NCBI GenBank assembly: GCA_945890865.1
Contig: CAMDDB010000001.1
Location: forward strand, 124,001 to 188,000
DNA length: 64,000 bases
Direction of reading: 5' to 3'
Source: Flavobacterium psychrophilum
GTDB lineage: Bacteria > Bacteroidota > Bacteroidia > Flavobacteriales > Flavobacteriaceae
The notes beneath the pieces were generated by a model. It was not told where the DNA came from, did not search any database, and was given only the letters and a program-made list of their open reading frames with translations. Made by a program: the position numbers and the translations under genes. Positions 33,784 through 43,269 of this stretch are shown here, one piece after another; the stretch's first letter is position 1, and every line of letters starts with the position of its first letter.

Positions 33784-35550
33784 TTAGCGAATGTTCAGTT
33801 CGTAGGGCATTAAGGTTTGAATTCCTTTTCTACTTTTGATGCGTTTGATTTGTTCTAGCATTTGAAATCCTTCTTCCCCTAATTGCTCTTTCAAGAGTTG
33901 TTCCTTGGTTTGAAGCGCTGCAATTCCGGTAAAATTGGCCAATAAATCTTCAAAGTCTTTTTCATACTCTGGGAAATTCTCAGTTCGGTACGATTTTGTT
34001 TTTCCCAATTTTGCAGCATATTTGATGGCGTCTTCCAAACCTCCAATTTCATCAACTAAGCCCAGTTTTTTAGCAGCACTTCCGGTCCAAACTCTTCCTT
34101 GTGCTATAGCATCTACTTGTGCCATAGTCATTTTTCTACCAGCTGCAACCCGTTGTAAAAATGTGGTGTAGGTTTTCTCAATGCTCTCCAAGGCATATGC
34201 TTTGTATTTTTCATCCATAGGTTCAAAAATACTATACCCGCTTGCATTTTCATGTGTTTTTACTTGCTCGGCATTGATGCCAATATTCTTACCCAATTGG
34301 CTCATATTGGGAAGCATCCCAAAAACACCAATTGATCCGGTGATGGTGTTGTTTTCTGCAAAAATGCGATCGGCATTTGCGGCAATGTAATACCCACCCG
34401 AGGCTGCATAATTCCCCATAGATACTACTACTGGTTTTGTCTTTTTGGTAATTTCAATTTCTCTCCAAATCAATTCTGAAGTTAATGCATTACCACCCGG
34501 ACTATCCACCCGCAATACAATAGCTTTAACATCGTCGTTATTTCGTGCTTCTTCTAATGAACGTTTGATCGACCCCTCACCGATGACATTGACATCGCCT
34601 TCTCCGCTTAGGATTTCGCCTTGCGCATAAATAACCGCAATAATATCGTCTTTCGTATAATCTTCAACCGTTAAAGCAGCAGTTTTTGCATACTCTGTAA
34701 TACTTATTGTGTTGTATTTCTCTTTTTTACCTACTTTTAATTGGTTGCGAATGGCTTGGTGGTATTCGTCTTCATAGGCTATTTTGTCAATCATTTTATT
34801 GGCTAAGGCTAATTCAGGAGTTCTTGCACCTAGGGTGGTTGCAATGGCATTCAATTGTGTTTCCGACAATTTTCGGCTTATTGCAATATCCTTCACGAAT
34901 GCACCCCAAACCGAATTCAAAAGAACCGTCATTTGTTCTCTATTTTCTGGACTCATTTCTTGCGCTAAGAAGGGCTCTACAGCACTTTTGTATTTGCCAT
35001 GACGTATGATTTCAAATTTTACCCCAGATTTTTCTTGAAGGTCTTTTAGATATAAAATTTCCGCAGACAATCCTTTAAAGTCAACCGTGCCCACCGGATT
35101 TAAATAGATTTGATCGGCCACAGAATTTAAATAATAGGATCCTTGGGTGTAATAATTGCCATAGGAATAGATAAATTTACCTGTTTTTTTAAATTCGTCT
35201 AATTTATCTCTAACCGATTTCATTTGAGCCAGCCCCAATTGAGATTCGAGGTTAACCATTGAAATCCCCTTAATTTTATCATCTTTTTTTGCTACTTCAA
35301 TCGCATTGATGATGTCGGTAACCCCATCGTGATCGGCTTCAAAATAGTTGAAATCTTTATAGCTTGTTTTTCCTGCATAATCCAGTGTAACTTTAGAAAG
35401 ATCCAATTCAATTACCGTTTTTTCTTCTACCTTAACAACGTCTTCATTTCCACTGGCAATAGCTCCAATAATTATGATTCCAAAGAAAAATAACATACAA
35501 AATACAAAGAGCCCAACAATTGTGGCCAGAACATTTCCTAAAAATTTCAT
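33784..35550 (-). CDS. sppA: Signal peptide peptidase SppA, 67-kDa type
   Basis: 588 aa, with an N-terminal membrane anchor (residues ~8-32) and two tandem S49 domains. The Ser/Lys dyad is split as in E. coli SppA: the Lys is in the first half (IIRHGKYKSAVEPF, Lys188) and the Ser in the second half (SMGNYAASGGYYIAA, Ser384). It degrades cleaved signal peptides in the inner membrane. The length matches the two-domain type. Confidence 0.96.
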   Translation of the reverse strand: MKFLGNVLATIVGLFVFCMLFFFGIIIIGAIASGNEDVVKVEEKTVIELDLSKVTLDYAGKTSYKDFNYFEADHDGVTDIINAIEVAKKDDKIKGISMVNLESQLGLAQMKSVRDKLDEFKKTGKFIYSYGNYYTQGSYYLNSVADQIYLNPVGTVDFKGLSAEILYLKDLQEKSGVKFEIIRHGKYKSAVEPFLAQEMSPENREQMTVLLNSVWGAFVKDIAISRKLSETQLNAIATTLGARTPELALANKMIDKIAYEDEYHQAIRNQLKVGKKEKYNTISITEYAKTAALTVEDYTKDDIIAVIYAQGEILSGEGDVNVIGEGSIKRSLEEARNNDDVKAIVLRVDSPGGNALTSELIWREIEITKKTKPVVVSMGNYAASGGYYIAANADRIFAENNTITGSIGVFGMLPNMSQLGKNIGINAEQVKTHENASGYSIFEPMDEKYKAYALESIEKTYTTFLQRVAAGRKMTMAQVDAIAQGRVWTGSAAKKLGLVDEIGGLEDAIKYAAKLGKTKSYRTENFPEYEKDFEDLLANFTGIAALQTKEQLLKEQLGEEGFQMLEQIKRIKSRKGIQTLMPYELNIR

Positions 35551-35664
35551 AGTGAACTTTTTTTTAATTAAGTATAAGTAGTAAAAGGGATAAATTTGTT
35601 ACATGTTCATAAAAAAACGGAAAAGGTAAATTATAAGTCTAAAAATGTTTGTTATTTTGCCTTT

Positions 35665-36801
35665 ATGAAGCAACATCAAGTAATGGTATCTCTCGGAAGT
35701 AATCAAGGCAATCGCTTATCCTTGATTGAATCGTGTATTGTGTTGATTCATAACGAAGTAGCAGTGGTGGTTAAGGTTTCAAAAATATATGAAACACCCG
35801 CTTGGGGTTTTGAGAGTGACCCTTTTTATAATTGTGTTTTATTGCTCCATACCTCAAAAGCCCCTCAAAAATTACTCAATCAGCTTTTAAAAGTAGAGAA
35901 AAAATTAGGTAGGGTGCGAAATCAAGTTGCAGAATACCAGCCACGGCCTATTGATATCGATATTCTAGCCTTTGATGAGGAAATTGTGGCTACCGAAACC
36001 TTGCAAATACCCCATCCGATGTTGCAAAAGCGAAAATTTGTTCTGCAACCCCTATTGGATTTGGATAGTAATTGGGAGCATCCTGTTTTAAAAAAATCGG
36101 TAGCACAATTATTGGCCGAAACGGAAGATGATAGTCCTATTGATGCTTTACACATTCTTGGTTCTCCAATTGAAAAATTAGGATTACAATCTTTTAATTA
36201 TATCGCAATAGAAGGAAATATTGGGGCAGGCAAAACCACCTTAGCAACAAAATTAGCTGAAGATTGCAACGCAAAATTAATTTTGGAGCGCTTCGCCGAC
36301 AACCCTTTTTTGCCCAAGTTTTATAAAGATCAAAGCCGCTACGCATTTCCCTTAGAAATGTCGTTTTTGGCTGATCGATACCAACAATTGTCGGATGATT
36401 TGGCGCAATTCGATTTGTTTAAAGATTTTGTGGTGGCTGATTATCACATTTTTAAATCGTTGATTTTTGCCAAGGTAACCTTGCAAGAAGACGAATTTAG
36501 ACTCTATAAAACGATGTTTGATATCATTTATAAAGAAATGACAAAACCCGATTTGTATGTGTATTTATATCAAAATACAGCTCGATTATTGCAAAACATC
36601 AAAAAAAGAGGACGTTCTTATGAGCAAGAAATTTCTGCAGAATATTTAGAGAAGATCAATCAAGGCTATTTGGATTATATTAAAACCCAAACCGATTTGA
36701 ATGTACTCATTATTGAAGTGTCGGAATTGGATTTTATAAAAAATCAATCCGATTATGTCTTTGTGTTAGAAAAAATACAACAAGCTACCTTATCGGATTA
36801 A
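35665..36801 (+). CDS. folK: Fusion of FolK (HPPK) with a deoxynucleoside kinase domain
   Basis: 378 aa in two parts. Residues 1 to ~165 are 6-hydroxymethyl-7,8-dihydropterin pyrophosphokinase: VMVSLGSNQGNRLSLIE, YETPAWGFESDPFYN and the signature RPIDIDILAF (94-103). Residues ~176-378 are a deoxynucleoside kinase: P-loop AIEGNIGAGKTTLA (183-191), ERFADNPFLPKFY, LADRYQQL and a C-terminal lid KKRGRSYEQ. One polypeptide thus joins folate synthesis and nucleotide salvage. ATG 35665 begins the family-like sequence. The last 12 bp overlap the convergent T9SS gene. Confidence 0.93.
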   Translation: MKQHQVMVSLGSNQGNRLSLIESCIVLIHNEVAVVVKVSKIYETPAWGFESDPFYNCVLLLHTSKAPQKLLNQLLKVEKKLGRVRNQVAEYQPRPIDIDILAFDEEIVATETLQIPHPMLQKRKFVLQPLLDLDSNWEHPVLKKSVAQLLAETEDDSPIDALHILGSPIEKLGLQSFNYIAIEGNIGAGKTTLATKLAEDCNAKLILERFADNPFLPKFYKDQSRYAFPLEMSFLADRYQQLSDDLAQFDLFKDFVVADYHIFKSLIFAKVTLQEDEFRLYKTMFDIIYKEMTKPDLYVYLYQNTARLLQNIKKRGRSYEQEISAEYLEKINQGYLDYIKTQTDLNVLIIEVSELDFIKNQSDYVFVLEKIQQATLSD

Positions 36802-38850
36802 TGAAAAATGCCCTTTAATAATTTGTTGTGTTTCTGGAATTTCTGCAACAAACCAATAATCAGTAGATGGTAATTTTTCATTCTGAAAGGTGCCATCCCA
36901 CAACAAGTTGTTTTGTGTTAAAGTCTTAATTAATTGGCCATTACGGTCAAAAATCACGGTAGTTGCTTTTGGATAATATTGCAGTCCTTTAACTGACCAA
37001 AAATCATTTATTCCGTCATTATTTGGGGTAAAATAGGGAGGTTTAGAAACTACTACAAAATTTTTACTTCGATAACCACAATCATGAATTTCTCTAATAT
37101 AAGCCGTATATAAACCCCCTTCGGTTATGGTAAATTGCGGCGATGGAAAATAGGTAACCCCGTCAATTGAATATTCAAAATCACCAACATTGAGTGGAAC
37201 AATAGTAATTTGATCATTTTCTACCAAAACGGTATCAATTCTTGGAAGTGGATACAATGTAGCGGTGAAATTTTTAGTAGCACTACAACCAAAACTGTTT
37301 GTGATGGTAACACTATAATTTCCGGCGTTCCAAATAATAATCGTTTGTGTTGTAGCACCAGTCGACCATAAATAAGTAGCATTGTTTATGCCTGCATGAA
37401 TTGTTACTCCCGTGTTTTCGCAAATCCCAATAATTTCATTTTGCACACTGGGAGCAGCACTTACTTGAACAGTAATTAGAGTTCTTTGAGAAACACAATT
37501 GTTGTTTAATGCTTCAAAATAATAGAGGGTTGTTGCCGATAAATTAGGAGTTGTAAATGTAGTACCGGTTGCTAGAGGTGTTGTGCTTGTTGCAGAATCG
37601 TACCAATTAATTATGCCTGCATTTGTAGAGGCAGTTAGCGTTGTACTGGTGTTTTGACAAATAGTCGTAGGGGTTATGAACTGGGTTACGGGTAATGCAT
37701 TTATGGTAGCGGTTACCATTATTCTGTTTCCTGCGGTGCAGCCAAGTGCCAGGGCATCAACATAGTAATTGGTACTAGCGGATAATACAGGTGTGGTAAA
37801 TGAATTTCCTGAAAAAACAGGAATCCCTCCGGTTGCTGTAGTATACCAATTTACCGTTCCGCCATTAGCTGTAGCTTGCAAAGTAACACTGCCATTTCCA
37901 CAACGTTCACCATTTGTAGTGGCAGTAATTTGTGGGATAGTTATAGTTGCAGTTGTAGAAATTTGAAGTATGGGATCTCCTGGCATTCCACCATATTCCA
38001 CTATATACCCTTTTGGTTGATAAGCACCACTAGAAGCGCCTGCAAGAGATAAATCGTTCCATGAACCTGGTTGGCCTACTCCGGGAGCCGTTACGTGTGC
38101 ATAATGTTCTTCTCCTAAGTTGTTGGGTTCATTCGTATTCCAAAACGCAAAATTAGGAGTGCTACCTGAAACCGAACCATTCCAAAAAATAGTTCCTAAT
38201 TCTGGGCCAGTAGCCCATTTCCAAACGCCTTCAGTTGCCAAATCAGTGCCGCCGATCCATCCGGCTCCGGAAGCTTGAACCCCAGAAATTTGGACTTCAT
38301 CCATTGTGGTAATCGTGGCCAAATAGCCTTGTAATCCATAATAGGTTGAAGCTGCAGCTGCATCTTTTGCAGCATTCCAGTTGATGCCAATATTAGGAAC
38401 AAATTCGTAATAATGGTCGGTTGATGCCAAATAGTTTGCTTGCCCCACCGTAATAGAAAAAACCCGCTGACCACTAGGATTTGGATTACTAGTTGAAAAA
38501 ACAACAGCTTCAATAGCGGCAATAAAGGCAACATAAGTGGGATTTCCGCTTACGCCATTTAACGATAATTTTCCTTCAATGGCATTCCAAGAAGCAGAGA
38601 TACTAGGATGAACCCCTGTTAAGGTTAAAACGTCTTGTCCAAAAACATAGCCTGAAGAAATTTGGATATACATGGCGCTTATACCCACATCATCCGGATC
38701 GATAATCGACATATCAGTTACGATAGGAAGCGTAGTTTGCGGACAATATAGTTGATTCCCAGTAGCTTGTAATACTGGAGCAACATTTTGCCCGAACAAG
38801 ATACTTGAAAAGAAAAGGAATAGTAAAAGCGACTTTTGAATCAATTGCAT
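36790..38850 (-). CDS. Secreted C-type-lectin/Ig-like protein with type B T9SS sorting domain
   Basis: 686 aa with a signal peptide ending SSILFGQ. In order: a cadherin-like N-terminal region (~22-155), a C-type lectin domain (~160-300: YYEFVPNIGINWNAAKDAAA, then AFWNTNEPNNLGEEHYAHV and WNDLS), two Ig-like domains of the CHU_C-associated type (~315-475, each with a WYTTATGG/WYDSATST core), a short beta domain, and the gliding-motility-type CTD (~605-686: YFTPNNDGINDFWSVKGL, then VIFDRNGQLIKTL). It is exported by the T9SS and probably displayed on the surface, with sugar binding by the lectin as inference. Confidence 0.92.
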   Translation of the reverse strand: MQLIQKSLLLFLFFSSILFGQNVAPVLQATGNQLYCPQTTLPIVTDMSIIDPDDVGISAMYIQISSGYVFGQDVLTLTGVHPSISASWNAIEGKLSLNGVSGNPTYVAFIAAIEAVVFSTSNPNPSGQRVFSITVGQANYLASTDHYYEFVPNIGINWNAAKDAAAASTYYGLQGYLATITTMDEVQISGVQASGAGWIGGTDLATEGVWKWATGPELGTIFWNGSVSGSTPNFAFWNTNEPNNLGEEHYAHVTAPGVGQPGSWNDLSLAGASSGAYQPKGYIVEYGGMPGDPILQISTTATITIPQITATTNGERCGNGSVTLQATANGGTVNWYTTATGGIPVFSGNSFTTPVLSASTNYYVDALALGCTAGNRIMVTATINALPVTQFITPTTICQNTSTTLTASTNAGIINWYDSATSTTPLATGTTFTTPNLSATTLYYFEALNNNCVSQRTLITVQVSAAPSVQNEIIGICENTGVTIHAGINNATYLWSTGATTQTIIIWNAGNYSVTITNSFGCSATKNFTATLYPLPRIDTVLVENDQITIVPLNVGDFEYSIDGVTYFPSPQFTITEGGLYTAYIREIHDCGYRSKNFVVVSKPPYFTPNNDGINDFWSVKGLQYYPKATTVIFDRNGQLIKTLTQNNLLWDGTFQNEKLPSTDYWFVAEIPETQQIIKGHFSLIR

Positions 38851-38873
38851 AGCACAAAGATAAGACTAAAGTG

Positions 38874-39410
38874 TTATTTAGACCTACTAATTTTCTGAAA
38901 TAAATCCCAAATAACAATTCCAGCACTCACCGAAATATTCAATGAATGTTTGCTCCCCAATTGCGGAATTTCAATCACACCATCACTTAAGTTAATGGCT
39001 TCTTGTGAAACGCCTTTCACTTCGTTTCCAAAAATTAAGGCATAAGTGGTGTTGGTTTCGGGTTGAAAATGATCTAACATTATCGCATTTTCAGTTTGTT
39101 CTACCGAATACACTTTTATTTTTTCCGACTTCAACTGCTGAACTATTTCTATGACGTTTTTTACATATTCCCAGGCAACTGTTTCAGTAGCACCAAGCGC
39201 CGTTTTATGAATTTCTTTGTTGGGCGGAGTGGCAGTAATGCCACACAAATATAACTTTTCAATCAAAAAAGCGTCGGAGGTTCTAAAAACAGAACCAATG
39301 TTATGTAAACTTCTAACGTCATCTAAAACAATGATAATAGGTATTTTTTCAGCTTCTTTAAACTCTTTGATGTTTTTGCGATCTAATTCTGCATTGGCTA
39401 ATTTTCTCAT
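38874..39410 (-). CDS. SpoU/TrmH-family RNA 2'-O-methyltransferase
   Basis: 178 aa SPOUT enzyme that uses SAM to methylate a ribose 2'-OH of tRNA or rRNA. The signatures are LDDVRSLHNIGSVFRTSDAF (motif 1), YALIFGNEVKGVS (motif 2) and LNISVSAGIVIWDLF (motif 3 of the knot). The start at 39410 gives MRKLANAEL; a longer frame to 39461 would run into a repeat region. It is followed after 23 bp by the lectin/T9SS gene on the same strand. Which nucleotide it modifies cannot be told. Confidence 0.92.
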   Translation of the reverse strand: MRKLANAELDRKNIKEFKEAEKIPIIIVLDDVRSLHNIGSVFRTSDAFLIEKLYLCGITATPPNKEIHKTALGATETVAWEYVKNVIEIVQQLKSEKIKVYSVEQTENAIMLDHFQPETNTTYALIFGNEVKGVSQEAINLSDGVIEIPQLGSKHSLNISVSAGIVIWDLFQKISRSK

Positions 39411-39435
39411 AGTGCAAAAGTAAGGGATTTGTTTT

Positions 39436-39534
39436 AATGTGTCAATGAGACAATGTTTCAATTTTGATAGAAAGTGTAATTGTTCATGAACTTGAAAATT
39501 GTTCTTGCCCTTGCCTTGAAATTGAACTTGAATT
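39436..39534. repeat. Two degenerate repeat patches between a SpoU gene and mutS
   Basis: 39436-39462 reads as overlapping units of (A)CAATG/TCAATG. 39487-39534 contains CTTGAA units and two copies of TTGCC, starting TGAACTTGAAAATTG. They occupy the divergent gap and overlap the likely mutS promoter. Confidence 0.6.
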
Positions 39535-39545
39535 TCTTACCTTCG
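39516..39545 (+). promoter_or_regulatory. Likely mutS promoter (TTG-N19-TACCTTCG)
   Basis: TTG 39516-39518 and TACCTTCG 39538-39545 are exactly 19 nt apart; TTCG is a known variation of the TTTG core. The start codon follows 24 nt later. Confidence 0.55.
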
Positions 39546-39569
39546 CAATTATACTTAAACGAATCAATT

Positions 39570-42191
39570 GTGGCAAAGAAATCAGCAGCAGCTCCTGATA
39601 AAGCTCCAAAGGAAACCCCTTTAATGAAACAATACAACGAGATAAAAAACAAATATCCCGATGCGTGTTTGTTGTTTCGTGTGGGTGATTTTTATGAAAC
39701 GTTTGGAGAAGATGCTGTGCGCGCGTCACAAATTTTAGGCATTACATTAACCAAAAGAGGAGCAGGTTCTGAAACCGAAACCGCGTTGGCTGGATTTCCA
39801 CATCATTCCATAAACACCTATTTGCCTAAGTTGGTAAAAGCCGGCCTTCGTGTTGCGATTTGTGATCAATTAGAAGATCCAAAAATGACTAAAACGATTG
39901 TCAAGCGTGGTGTAACAGAATTAGTTACTCCTGGAGTTTCTATGAATGATGAGGTGTTACAGTCTAAATCCAATAATTTTTTAGCAGCGGTTCATTTTGG
40001 AAAAAAAATGCTAGGTGTTTCTTTTTTGGATGTTTCCACCGGCGAATTTTTAGTGTCACAAGGCAATGAAGAGTACATCGATAAATTGCTGCAAAATTTT
40101 CGTCCGAGCGAAATATTAATCCCAAAACAATTCAAAAACCAATTCAATGCGGCCTTTGGATCCGACTTTCATACCTTCTTTTTGGAAGATTGGGTATATA
40201 AAGAAGATTTTGCCTTGGAAAGTTTAACCAAACATTTTCAAACCAATTCGCTTAAAGGGTTTGGCGTTGAAGAATTAGCAGAAGGCTTGATTGCTTCGGG
40301 TGCGATTTTGTATTATTTATCGGAAACACAACACAATAAAATACAGCATATTTCCAGTATCCAGCGAATTGCTGAAGATGCTTATGTGTGGATGGATAAA
40401 TTTACCATTCGAAATTTAGAGTTATACCACAGTTATAATCCTAATGCTGTGACACTTTTAGACGTAATTGACAAAACGCTTTCTCCAATGGGGGCGCGAT
40501 TATTAAAACGCTGGTTGGCACTTCCGCTAAAAGATGTTTCAAAAATTAGAAGTCGAAATGAGGTGATTGCTTATTTGAAAACCAATCTCGAAGTATTTCA
40601 ACAAATTCAATATCAAATCAAACAAATTTCCGATTTGGAACGTTTGATTTCTAAGGTTGCTGCGGGAAAAATTTCGCCCAGAGAAGTCAATTTCTTGAAA
40701 GATTCGTTAGATGCCATTATTCCAATTAAAACATTGGCTTTAGCTAGCGATAATGAAGCTTTGCGTATCCTTGGTGATCGTTTGCATGCTTGCGAATTGT
40801 TACGCGAGAAAATTAAAACTACCCTTCAAGAAGAAGCGCCAGTAAGCATTCATAAAGGAAATGCAATTGCATTAGGAGTGCATTCTGAGTTGGATGAGTT
40901 GCGAGCGATTTCTTCAGCTGGAAAAGGCTATTTGGAAGCATTAGAACAAAGAGAAAGTGCTGCTTCAGGAATTCCCTCATTGAAAATTTCTTTCAATAAT
41001 GTGTTTGGCTATTATATTGAAGTGCGAAACACCCATAAAGATAAAGTTCCCGCCGAATGGATTCGAAAACAAACATTAGTCAATGCCGAGCGCTACATCA
41101 CAGAAGAGTTAAAAGCATATGAATCTAAAATTTTAGGTGCCGAAGAAAAAATTCATCAAATAGAAACTCAATTATTTGAACAATTGGTGCATTGGATTGC
41201 AACCTATATTAAACAGGTGCAATCGAATGCTAGCTTAATAGCCCAATTGGATTGTTTAACTTCGTTTACACAACTAGCGTTGGATAACCACTATGTATGT
41301 CCAGTCTTAGATGAAAGTTATGATATAGAAATAAAAGAAGGACGTCATCCTGTAATTGAAAAGCAATTGCCTCTGGGCATTCCATATATTTCAAACGATG
41401 TGTTTTTGAATCGCGAGTCGCAACAAATCATCATGATTACAGGTCCCAATATGTCTGGTAAATCGGCAATTTTGCGACAAACAGCTTTGATTGTATTAAT
41501 GGCGCAAATGGGGAGTTTTGTACCAGCAGAAAGCGCGAGAATGGGCGTTGTGGATAAAATTTTCACCAGAGTGGGAGCAAGCGATAATATTTCGATGGGC
41601 GAGTCTACTTTTATGGTTGAAATGAATGAAACCGCTTCCATTTTAAATAATATTTCGGATAGAAGTTTGGTTGTGTTGGATGAAATTGGAAGAGGAACTT
41701 CAACTTATGATGGTATTTCGATTGCCTGGGCAATTTCAGAATATTTACACGAGCATCCCAACAGGCCTAAGACTTTGTTTGCAACCCATTATCACGAATT
41801 GAATGAAATGGAAGCTACGTTTGATCGCATACAAAATTATAATGTTTCAGTAAAGGAATTAAAAGAAACGGTATTGTTTCTTCGAAAACTTGTAAAAGGT
41901 GGAAGTGCTCATAGTTTTGGAATTCATGTTGCAAAAATGGCAGGAATGCCTCAAATTGTAATTCAGAAAGCGCAAAAGCTATTGAAACAATTAGAAAAAC
42001 GTCATTCAAGCGAAGAATTATCCGGAATTAAAGCAGCAAATGACGAATTACAATTGAGTTTCTTTAATTTAGACGACCCATTATTAGAGGAACTAAAGGA
42101 AGAAATCCTGAATATTGACATCAACACTTTAACGCCAGTTGAAGCGTTGATGAAATTGAACGAGATCAAGCGGATGCTGGTAAAGAGATAA
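39570..42191 (+). CDS. mutS: DNA mismatch repair protein MutS
   Basis: 873 aa. The N-terminal mismatch-binding domain includes [20 protein letters not shown] and FYETFGEDA (the Phe-x-Glu reader). The ATPase has Walker [16 protein letters not shown] (~residue 625) and [15 protein letters not shown]. It recognises mispairs and starts repair with MutL. I choose GTG 39570, which gives M(V)[10 protein letters not shown]. An in-frame ATG at 39480 would prepend 30 residues coded by repeat DNA and the promoter. The downstream gap ends in a tRNA promoter. Confidence 0.95.
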   Translation: MAKKSAAAPDKAPKETPLMKQYNEIKNKYPDACLLFRVGDFYETFGEDAVRASQILGITLTKRGAGSETETALAGFPHHSINTYLPKLVKAGLRVAICDQLEDPKMTKTIVKRGVTELVTPGVSMNDEVLQSKSNNFLAAVHFGKKMLGVSFLDVSTGEFLVSQGNEEYIDKLLQNFRPSEILIPKQFKNQFNAAFGSDFHTFFLEDWVYKEDFALESLTKHFQTNSLKGFGVEELAEGLIASGAILYYLSETQHNKIQHISSIQRIAEDAYVWMDKFTIRNLELYHSYNPNAVTLLDVIDKTLSPMGARLLKRWLALPLKDVSKIRSRNEVIAYLKTNLEVFQQIQYQIKQISDLERLISKVAAGKISPREVNFLKDSLDAIIPIKTLALASDNEALRILGDRLHACELLREKIKTTLQEEAPVSIHKGNAIALGVHSELDELRAISSAGKGYLEALEQRESAASGIPSLKISFNNVFGYYIEVRNTHKDKVPAEWIRKQTLVNAERYITEELKAYESKILGAEEKIHQIETQLFEQLVHWIATYIKQVQSNASLIAQLDCLTSFTQLALDNHYVCPVLDESYDIEIKEGRHPVIEKQLPLGIPYISNDVFLNRESQQIIMITGPNMSGKSAILRQTALIVLMAQMGSFVPAESARMGVVDKIFTRVGASDNISMGESTFMVEMNETASILNNISDRSLVVLDEIGRGTSTYDGISIAWAISEYLHEHPNRPKTLFATHYHELNEMEATFDRIQNYNVSVKELKETVLFLRKLVKGGSAHSFGIHVAKMAGMPQIVIQKAQKLLKQLEKRHSSEELSGIKAANDELQLSFFNLDDPLLEELKEEILNIDINTLTPVEALMKLNEIKRMLVKR

Positions 42192-42256
42192 TTTTTTGAA
42201 TAAAATATTCGGTATCAAAAGGTTATAAAAAAGAATTAATTTTAATGTGAAAGTAC

Positions 42257-42286
42257 TTGCGAGAATAAAAATATGTGCTATATTTG
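42257..42286 (+). promoter_or_regulatory. Promoter of the tRNA-Gly/tRNA-Leu transcript (TTG-N19-TATATTTG)
   Basis: TTG 42257-42259 and TATATTTG 42279-42286 with exactly 19 nt between them: a textbook Bacteroidota promoter about 50 nt before the first tRNA. Confidence 0.85.
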
Positions 42287-42336
42287 CACTCGCATTATGA
42301 AACAAGGATGCAACGTTCTTTTTTAGATAACGAAAC

Positions 42337-42409
42337 GCGAAAATAGCTCAGTTGGTAGAGCGCGACCTTGCCAAGGTCGAGGTCGCGGGTTCGAATCCCG
42401 TTTTTCGCT
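42337..42409 (+). tRNA. tRNA-Gly (anticodon GCC)
   Basis: 73 nt. Acceptor GCGAAAA pairs with TTTTCGC, D arm AGCTCAGTTGGTAGAGC, anticodon stem CGACC/GGTCG with loop TTGCCAA (anticodon GCC), T arm GCGGG-TTCGAAT-CCCGT, discriminator T. CCA is not encoded, as is usual here. Confidence 0.96.
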
Positions 42410-42426
42410 CAACTACCAAAATATTT

Positions 42427-42512
42427 GCTTGAGTGGTGGAATTGGTAGACACGCTGGACTTAAAATCCAGTGGGTAGTAATGCCCGTGCGGGTTCAAGTC
42501 CCGCCTTGAGTA
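42427..42512 (+). tRNA. tRNA-Leu (anticodon TAA)
   Basis: 86 nt class II tRNA, 17 nt after tRNA-Gly. Anticodon stem CTGGA/TCCAG with loop CTTAAAA (anticodon TAA), long variable arm TGGGTAGTAATGCCCGT, T arm GCGGG-TTCAAGT-CCCGC, discriminator A. The acceptor stem contains several G-T pairs. Confidence 0.95.
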
Positions 42513-42515
42513 CAA

Positions 42516-42547
42516 AAAGCTTCAAACTATGTTTGGAGCTTTTTTTG
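42516..42547 (+). terminator. Terminator of the tRNA transcript
   Basis: 12-bp stem AAAGCTTCAAAC / GTTTGGAGCTTT (one G-T pair), TAT loop, then a T run. Confidence 0.9.
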
Positions 42548-42597
42548 TTATACTAGTTTTCTACAATAGAATAAAATTATTCAATTCAATTTCAACA

Positions 42598-42948
42598 ATG
42601 GGGACATTTGTCATTACACAGCGCGCAAGCGGACTTTATAAATATGAGTTTGTTTCTAGAAAAGGGAAAACCATTTTTACAAGCAACGATTTTGAAATGC
42701 GATTTGAATGTGAGGAACAAATACATGTACTTAAAAGTGCACTAGAGCGATGTGTTTTTATGCGTTTTAAATCCTCTAGCGGTAAGTTTTTCTTTCGATT
42801 GATTTTGGATGAGCAGGAAATAGCGGTAAGCAGGCGATATACCACCCAATTATTGCTTCAGAAAGGAATCGATGAAATTATTAACTATGCCGATAAAGCA
42901 GAATTTTTAGATTTTTCTGCTGCTACAGATGTTTTCGGCACTCATTAA
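42598..42948 (+). CDS. YegP/DUF1508-like protein
   Basis: 116 aa with two diverged DUF1508 repeats: GTFVITQRASGLYKYEFVSR followed by KGKTIFTSNDF, and KSSSGKFFFRLILDEQEIAV followed by SRRYTTQ. E. coli YegP has the same tandem layout and no assigned function. ATG 42598 is chosen because the 23 codons upstream in frame belong to the tRNA terminator region. The repeats have lost the typical Asn/Gly-rich consensus (NGQVILTSE), so the family call is moderate. Confidence 0.72.
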   Translation: MGTFVITQRASGLYKYEFVSRKGKTIFTSNDFEMRFECEEQIHVLKSALERCVFMRFKSSSGKFFFRLILDEQEIAVSRRYTTQLLLQKGIDEIINYADKAEFLDFSAATDVFGTH

Positions 42949-42950
42949 TA

Positions 42951-42981
42951 AAAAAAGGGTCTACATTGTAGACCCTTTTTT
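42951..42981. terminator. Bidirectional terminator between the DUF1508 gene and a small lipoprotein
   Basis: Stem GGGTCTAC / GTAGACCC, loop ATT, flanked by A's on the left and T's on the right, so it works for both convergent genes. Confidence 0.9.
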
Positions 42982-43001
42982 ACATCCTAAAACTATCTTT
43001 T

Positions 43002-43220
43002 TTATTGGTTTGATTCTTCATGTTCTGCTTCTGTTTTCATGATTTGATCCTCTAGATCGGTTTCATCAGCTGCAATAGAATCAACAGTTGCGTTTGTAGA
43101 ATCTGGCGTTGGGGTTGCAACTACTGTAGAATCTGCTGCAACTTCTTTTTTTTCGGTTGTTTCTTTACAGGAAACAAATAGAGCAGACACTACTGTTAAA
43201 GTCAATATAAATTTTTTCAT
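43002..43220 (-). CDS. Small acidic lipoprotein
   Basis: 72 aa. Signal MKKFILTLTVVSALFVSC with the lipobox FVSC (Cys18). The mature part is low in hydrophobic residues and rich in Thr/Asp/Glu/Ser (DSTVVATPTPDSTNATVDS), so it is probably disordered, tethered to a membrane. Sister of the next gene: the signal and the KETTEKKEVAADST start are alike. Function unknown. A terminator follows. Confidence 0.72.
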   Translation of the reverse strand: MKKFILTLTVVSALFVSCKETTEKKEVAADSTVVATPTPDSTNATVDSIAADETDLEDQIMKTEAEHEESNQ

Positions 43221-43269
43221 ATAAGGTATAGGATTAATTAATTTTTTAAATCACTATTGATTAGGTTAT

